11,329 nucleotides of DNA from VRUE01 sp033856195 (GTDB taxonomy: Bacteria > Actinomycetota > Thermoleophilia > Solirubrobacterales > 70-9). The first letter of the stretch is position 1; the number at the start of each line of letters is the position of its first letter. The notes under the pieces were generated by a model. It ran no database searches, had not been told where the DNA came from, and worked only from the letters and a program-made list of their open reading frames with translations. The translations under genes and the position numbers were made by a program. Of the stretch, positions 8,658 through 11,329 are shown one piece after another. The stretch is from positions 1 through 11,329 of the forward strand of contig JAWVFL010000025.1 in assembly GCA_033856195.1 (NCBI GenBank), in the 5' to 3' direction.

Positions 8658-8737
8658 CGCTCCTCGCGCGGGTGGCGTGGGGTGAGGGGGTCGAGGACTG
8701 CCCGCAGGCCCCCTCACCCCGCGACAGGACCCGCGCG
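8658..8737. repeat. Interrupted palindromic repeat after the YyaL-family gene, copy 1
   Basis: Outer arms CGCGCGGGT (8665-8673) and ACCCGCGCG (8729-8737) enclose inner arms GGGGTGAGGGGG (8679-8690) and CCCCCTCACCCC (8709-8720). The inner stem can be extended by a few pairs on both sides. It begins one base after the stop codon. Its first 25 nt (8658-8682) recur at 11254-11278 with one mismatch, again one base after a stop codon. A terminator or mRNA-end role is plausible, and no U-tract follows. The bases from 8738 to 8768 contain nothing further that I recognise apart from a short AGGA. Confidence 0.8.
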
Positions 8738-8768
8738 CCGATCCCCGTCTGATAGAGATGCAGGACTC

Positions 8769-11252
8769 TTGCGAGGCTCCCTCTTCACCTTCGCCGCTGG
8801 ACGTCGCTCGAAGTGGATCGTCTTCGCGATCTGGTTCGCGGCGATCTTCATCGCCAGCGCGGCCAACCTGCCGGGCAAGTTCGAAGACGCCGAAAGCAAC
8901 GAGGCGACCTCCTACCTGCCCGGCGACGCCGAATCGACCGCGGCGCTGAATGCCACGGAGTCCCTGCAGAAAGGCGAAATCGCCCCTGCGGTGATCGTCT
9001 TCCGGCGCGACTCGGGGCTGACCGCCGCCGATCGCCAGACGATCGTCGAGGACGTCGGCAAGATGACCGAAAAGCGCTTCCCGGGGGTGGTCCCGAACGG
9101 CGCGACGGCCGCAGCCGGCGGCAAGCCGCAACAGTCGGCCACGGCAAAAGCGGCGCCCAAGGGGTTGCCGCAAGGCTGTGGGGAATCGACCACCACCGTC
9201 GCGGGCCAGCCCGCCGACTACGCCCCGTTCGTAGGCCCCGTCTGCTCCCAGGACGGCAGGGCGGCGATAGTCACGGCCTACATCAAGGCCAACGGCGAGG
9301 GCGAACGGATCGTCGATCCGGTCAAGTTCTGGCGCGAAAAGATCCCCGACGACGACGGTGGCCTCGAAGCCAGGATCACCGGTGGGGCGGGCTTCTCGGC
9401 CGACGCGATCGAAGTCTTCGAAGGCATCAACGGAACCCTGCTGCTGGCCGCGCTCAGCCTGGTGATCTTCCTGCTGATCCTCATCTACCGCTCGCCGATG
9501 TTCTTTCTGATCCCGCTGGTGGCGGTGATCTTCGCGGAGTTCCTCTCGCGCTCGCTCGGCTACGGCCTGACCGAGCTCGGTGTCACGGTCAACGGCCAGT
9601 CGAGCTCGATCATGTCGGTCCTCGTCCTCGGCGCGGGCACCGACTACGCCCTGCTGCTCGTCTCCCGCTACCGCGAGGAGCTCCACCACACCGTCGACAA
9701 GCACGAGGCGATGCGAACCGCGCTGGCCTCGGCGGGCCCGGCGATCTTCGCCTCGGCGGCGACGGTGATTGCGGCCCTCTTCTGCCTGATGCTGGCCAAG
9801 GTCAACGGCACCGCCGGCCTGGGTCCGATCGCCGCGATGGGCATCGCCTGTGCGGCGCTCTCGATGCTCACCCTGCTGCCAGCGCTGCTGACGATCTTCG
9901 GCCGCCGTGCCTTCTGGCCCTTCGTCCCCCACACGCTCGAGACCGCCCCCGCCGCCGACGCCGCGTCCGAGCGGGCGCGGGCAAAGATCGTCGAGGGCAG
10001 CGCGTTCGGCGCGATCGCCAGGGTCGTCCTCGCCAGCCTGCTCGTCCTCGTCCTGCTGCCGCTGGTCTTGATCAACTGGCTCTTGCGCCGCCTCAGCGGC
10101 CGCCGCATCCCCTCGCTGATCGTCGGCCCGCTCGACCGGGCGGTCTTCACCCCGTTCGAGATGCGCCGCCGCCGCCTTGAGCACGCCGCCGACGCCACCC
10201 ATGGCTTCTGGGCCAAACTCGGCCATCGCGTCGCCCTCTCCCCGCGCCGCGTCGTGGTCGGATCGATGGCCGTCCTGCTGATCTTCTGCGCCGGCTTCGC
10301 CTTCTTCTCGACCGAACTGACCAGCGAAGACACCTACCGCAGCGAAGTCGAATCGGTCGAAGGCCAGGATCTGCTCAACAAGAGCTTCCCGGCGGGCACG
10401 ACCGCACTTACCGACGTGGTCGTTCCCGAGCGCGCGGAAGTGCCGGCGGTGCGCGCGGCAGTGGCGGAAGTAGACGGAGTCGAGGCCGTCTCGCAGCCGG
10501 TCGCGGAGGGACCGCCAGGGACCCTGGTCCAGGCAACCCTCGAACCCAACCCCTACTCGACCGACGCCTTCGACCTGGTCGAACCGATACGCGACGCCGC
10601 CCACGGCGCCTCGCCGGAAGCCCTTGTCGGCGGGCCGACCGCGGTCGAATTCGACGTCCGCGACGCGGCCGGCTCGGACTCGATCGTGATCCCGCCGCTG
10701 ATCCTGCTCGTCGTCTTCCTGATCCTGATCGGCCTGCTGCGTGCCGTGGTCGCGCCGCTGATCCTGATCGGCACGGTGATCGTCAGCTTCCTGGCCGCGC
10801 TCGGCGTCGGCTACTTCGCCTTCGAGTTCATCTTCGACTTCCCCGGCTCGGACCCCTCGCTGCCGCTCTTCGCCTTCGTCTTCCTAGTCGCCCTGGGGGT
10901 CGACTACAACATCTTCCTGATCGCCCGCGCTCGCGAGGAGACCATCAAACACGGTTCCGAACTGGGCATCCTCCGTGCCCTCGCGGTGACCGGCGGCGTG
11001 ATCACCAGTGCCGGCATCGTCCTCGCCGGCACCTTCTCGGTGCTGGCCGTCCTCCCCCTCACCTTCCTCACCGAGCTCGGCTTCGTCGTCGCCTTCGGCG
11101 TCCTGCTCGACACCTTCCTCGTCCGCAGCGTCCTCGTCCCCGCCCTCGCCCTGATGATGGGCGACAAGTTCTGGTGGCCGTCAGCTCTCTCCAGGCCCAA
11201 GGACGACACCGCGGTTCCCGCTCGAACCGAGCAAGAACCGGCTCGCCCCTAA
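8769..11252 (+). CDS. MMPL/RND-superfamily membrane exporter
   Basis: An 827-residue inner-membrane transporter of the MMPL family, expected to export lipids or other hydrophobic molecules using the proton gradient. It has the two-repeat RND layout: TM1 (about 16-31), an extracytoplasmic domain to about 210, TM2-6 (about 215-380), a cytoplasmic link, TM7 (about 495-515), a second extracytoplasmic domain, and TM8-12 (about 640-800). The proton-relay Asp-Tyr pairs found in MmpL3 are present in both halves: AGTDYALLL (Asp292-Tyr293) and GVDYNIFLI (Asp712-Tyr713). The substrate cannot be told from sequence. The start is uncertain. No in-frame ATG exists near the N-terminus, so I chose TTG at 8769, preceded by AGGA and giving LRGSLFTFAAGRRSKW, which reads as a normal MMPL N-terminus. 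The GTG at 8682 lies inside the palindrome and would add 29 unlikely Arg/Pro-rich residues. Confidence 0.92.
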   Translation: MRGSLFTFAAGRRSKWIVFAIWFAAIFIASAANLPGKFEDAESNEATSYLPGDAESTAALNATESLQKGEIAPAVIVFRRDSGLTAADRQTIVEDVGKMTEKRFPGVVPNGATAAAGGKPQQSATAKAAPKGLPQGCGESTTTVAGQPADYAPFVGPVCSQDGRAAIVTAYIKANGEGERIVDPVKFWREKIPDDDGGLEARITGGAGFSADAIEVFEGINGTLLLAALSLVIFLLILIYRSPMFFLIPLVAVIFAEFLSRSLGYGLTELGVTVNGQSSSIMSVLVLGAGTDYALLLVSRYREELHHTVDKHEAMRTALASAGPAIFASAATVIAALFCLMLAKVNGTAGLGPIAAMGIACAALSMLTLLPALLTIFGRRAFWPFVPHTLETAPAADAASERARAKIVEGSAFGAIARVVLASLLVLVLLPLVLINWLLRRLSGRRIPSLIVGPLDRAVFTPFEMRRRRLEHAADATHGFWAKLGHRVALSPRRVVVGSMAVLLIFCAGFAFFSTELTSEDTYRSEVESVEGQDLLNKSFPAGTTALTDVVVPERAEVPAVRAAVAEVDGVEAVSQPVAEGPPGTLVQATLEPNPYSTDAFDLVEPIRDAAHGASPEALVGGPTAVEFDVRDAAGSDSIVIPPLILLVVFLILIGLLRAVVAPLILIGTVIVSFLAALGVGYFAFEFIFDFPGSDPSLPLFAFVFLVALGVDYNIFLIARAREETIKHGSELGILRALAVTGGVITSAGIVLAGTFSVLAVLPLTFLTELGFVVAFGVLLDTFLVRSVLVPALALMMGDKFWWPSALSRPKDDTAVPARTEQEPARP

Positions 11253-11253
11253 G

Positions 11254-11278
11254 CGCTGCTCGCGCGGGTGGCGTGGGG
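11254..11278 (+). repeat. Palindromic repeat after the MMPL gene, partial copy 2
   Basis: 24 of 25 bases match 8658-8682, and the repeat again starts one base after a stop codon. The match ends in a G run, and the expected right-hand arm of the palindrome is not recognisable in what follows. Confidence 0.8.
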
Positions 11279-11329
11279 GGTGGGGGGGGGGGGCAGCCCC
11301 GGGGCGGCCCGCCGGCCCCCCCCCCCCCC
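11274..11329. other. Low-complexity G-then-C tail, probable assembly end artefact
   Basis: The sequence passes from a long G run broken by one T, through GGGGCAGCCCCGGGGCGG, into a terminal run of 14 C. It carries no gene. It sits where the second half of a known repeat should be, so a read or assembly breakdown in a GC-rich foldback is more likely than real biology. Confidence 0.6.

Noticed and set aside
8758..8949. ATG at 8758 as a start of a small gene before the MMPL protein
   Set aside because: It is out of frame with the transporter, overlaps its N-terminus, and encodes Ser/Arg/Pro low-complexity sequence.
9424..9436. GCATCAACGG in the MMPL gene as a third copy of the 49-nt palindromic element
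   Set aside because: Only the short GCATCAA core matches. There is no opposing arm, and the residues (EGINGT) belong to the conserved MMPL sequence before TM2.

Overview
The window is high-GC DNA from what is most likely a soil actinobacterium, probably of the Thermoleophilia/Solirubrobacterales type. This placement is inference. It rests on base composition, strong C/G preference at third codon positions, the HtdX-like hydratase beside tandem acyl-CoA dehydrogenases, and the MMPL exporter. No rRNA or other marker confirms it. Both ends look like assembly limits: the first gene is already open at base 1, and the last ~60 bases collapse into G and C homopolymers inside a repeat.

Layout. (1) Bases 1-3470 hold three co-directional, tightly spaced genes: a double-hotdog MaoC-type enoyl-CoA hydratase (5' end missing) and two different acyl-CoA dehydrogenases (ACADs). 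(2) A large nested palindrome starts one base after the third stop codon. It is followed by a medium-chain-type acyl-CoA synthetase (3628-5097). (3) A GGDEF-EAL cyclic-di-GMP protein on the minus strand converges on the synthetase; the two stop codons overlap. (4) Divergent from it is a YyaL/SPATA20-family protein (thioredoxin-like domain plus alpha/alpha barrel). (5) After another palindromic repeat comes an MMPL/RND-type membrane exporter, followed by a second partial copy of that repeat at the window end.

How the genes fit together. Synthetase, ACAD pair and hydratase give the first steps of a beta-oxidation-like route: acid to acyl-CoA, to enoyl-CoA, to (R)-3-hydroxyacyl-CoA. The two ACADs have complementary defects. 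The first keeps the motifs that in homomeric ACADs reach across the dimer to the partner's FAD but has lost its own flavin/substrate signature. The second shows the reverse, which suggests an obligate heteromer. The c-di-GMP protein, YyaL and MMPL genes have no evident link to this pathway.

The most unusual signal is a pair of 49-nt palindromic elements (453-501 and 7666-7714). They have the same length and about 71% identity, and their stems show compensatory base changes. Each lies inside a protein-coding gene, but they are read in different frames. They look like copies of a small DNA- or RNA-level palindromic element that has inserted into coding sequence without breaking it, much like the Rickettsia palindromic elements.
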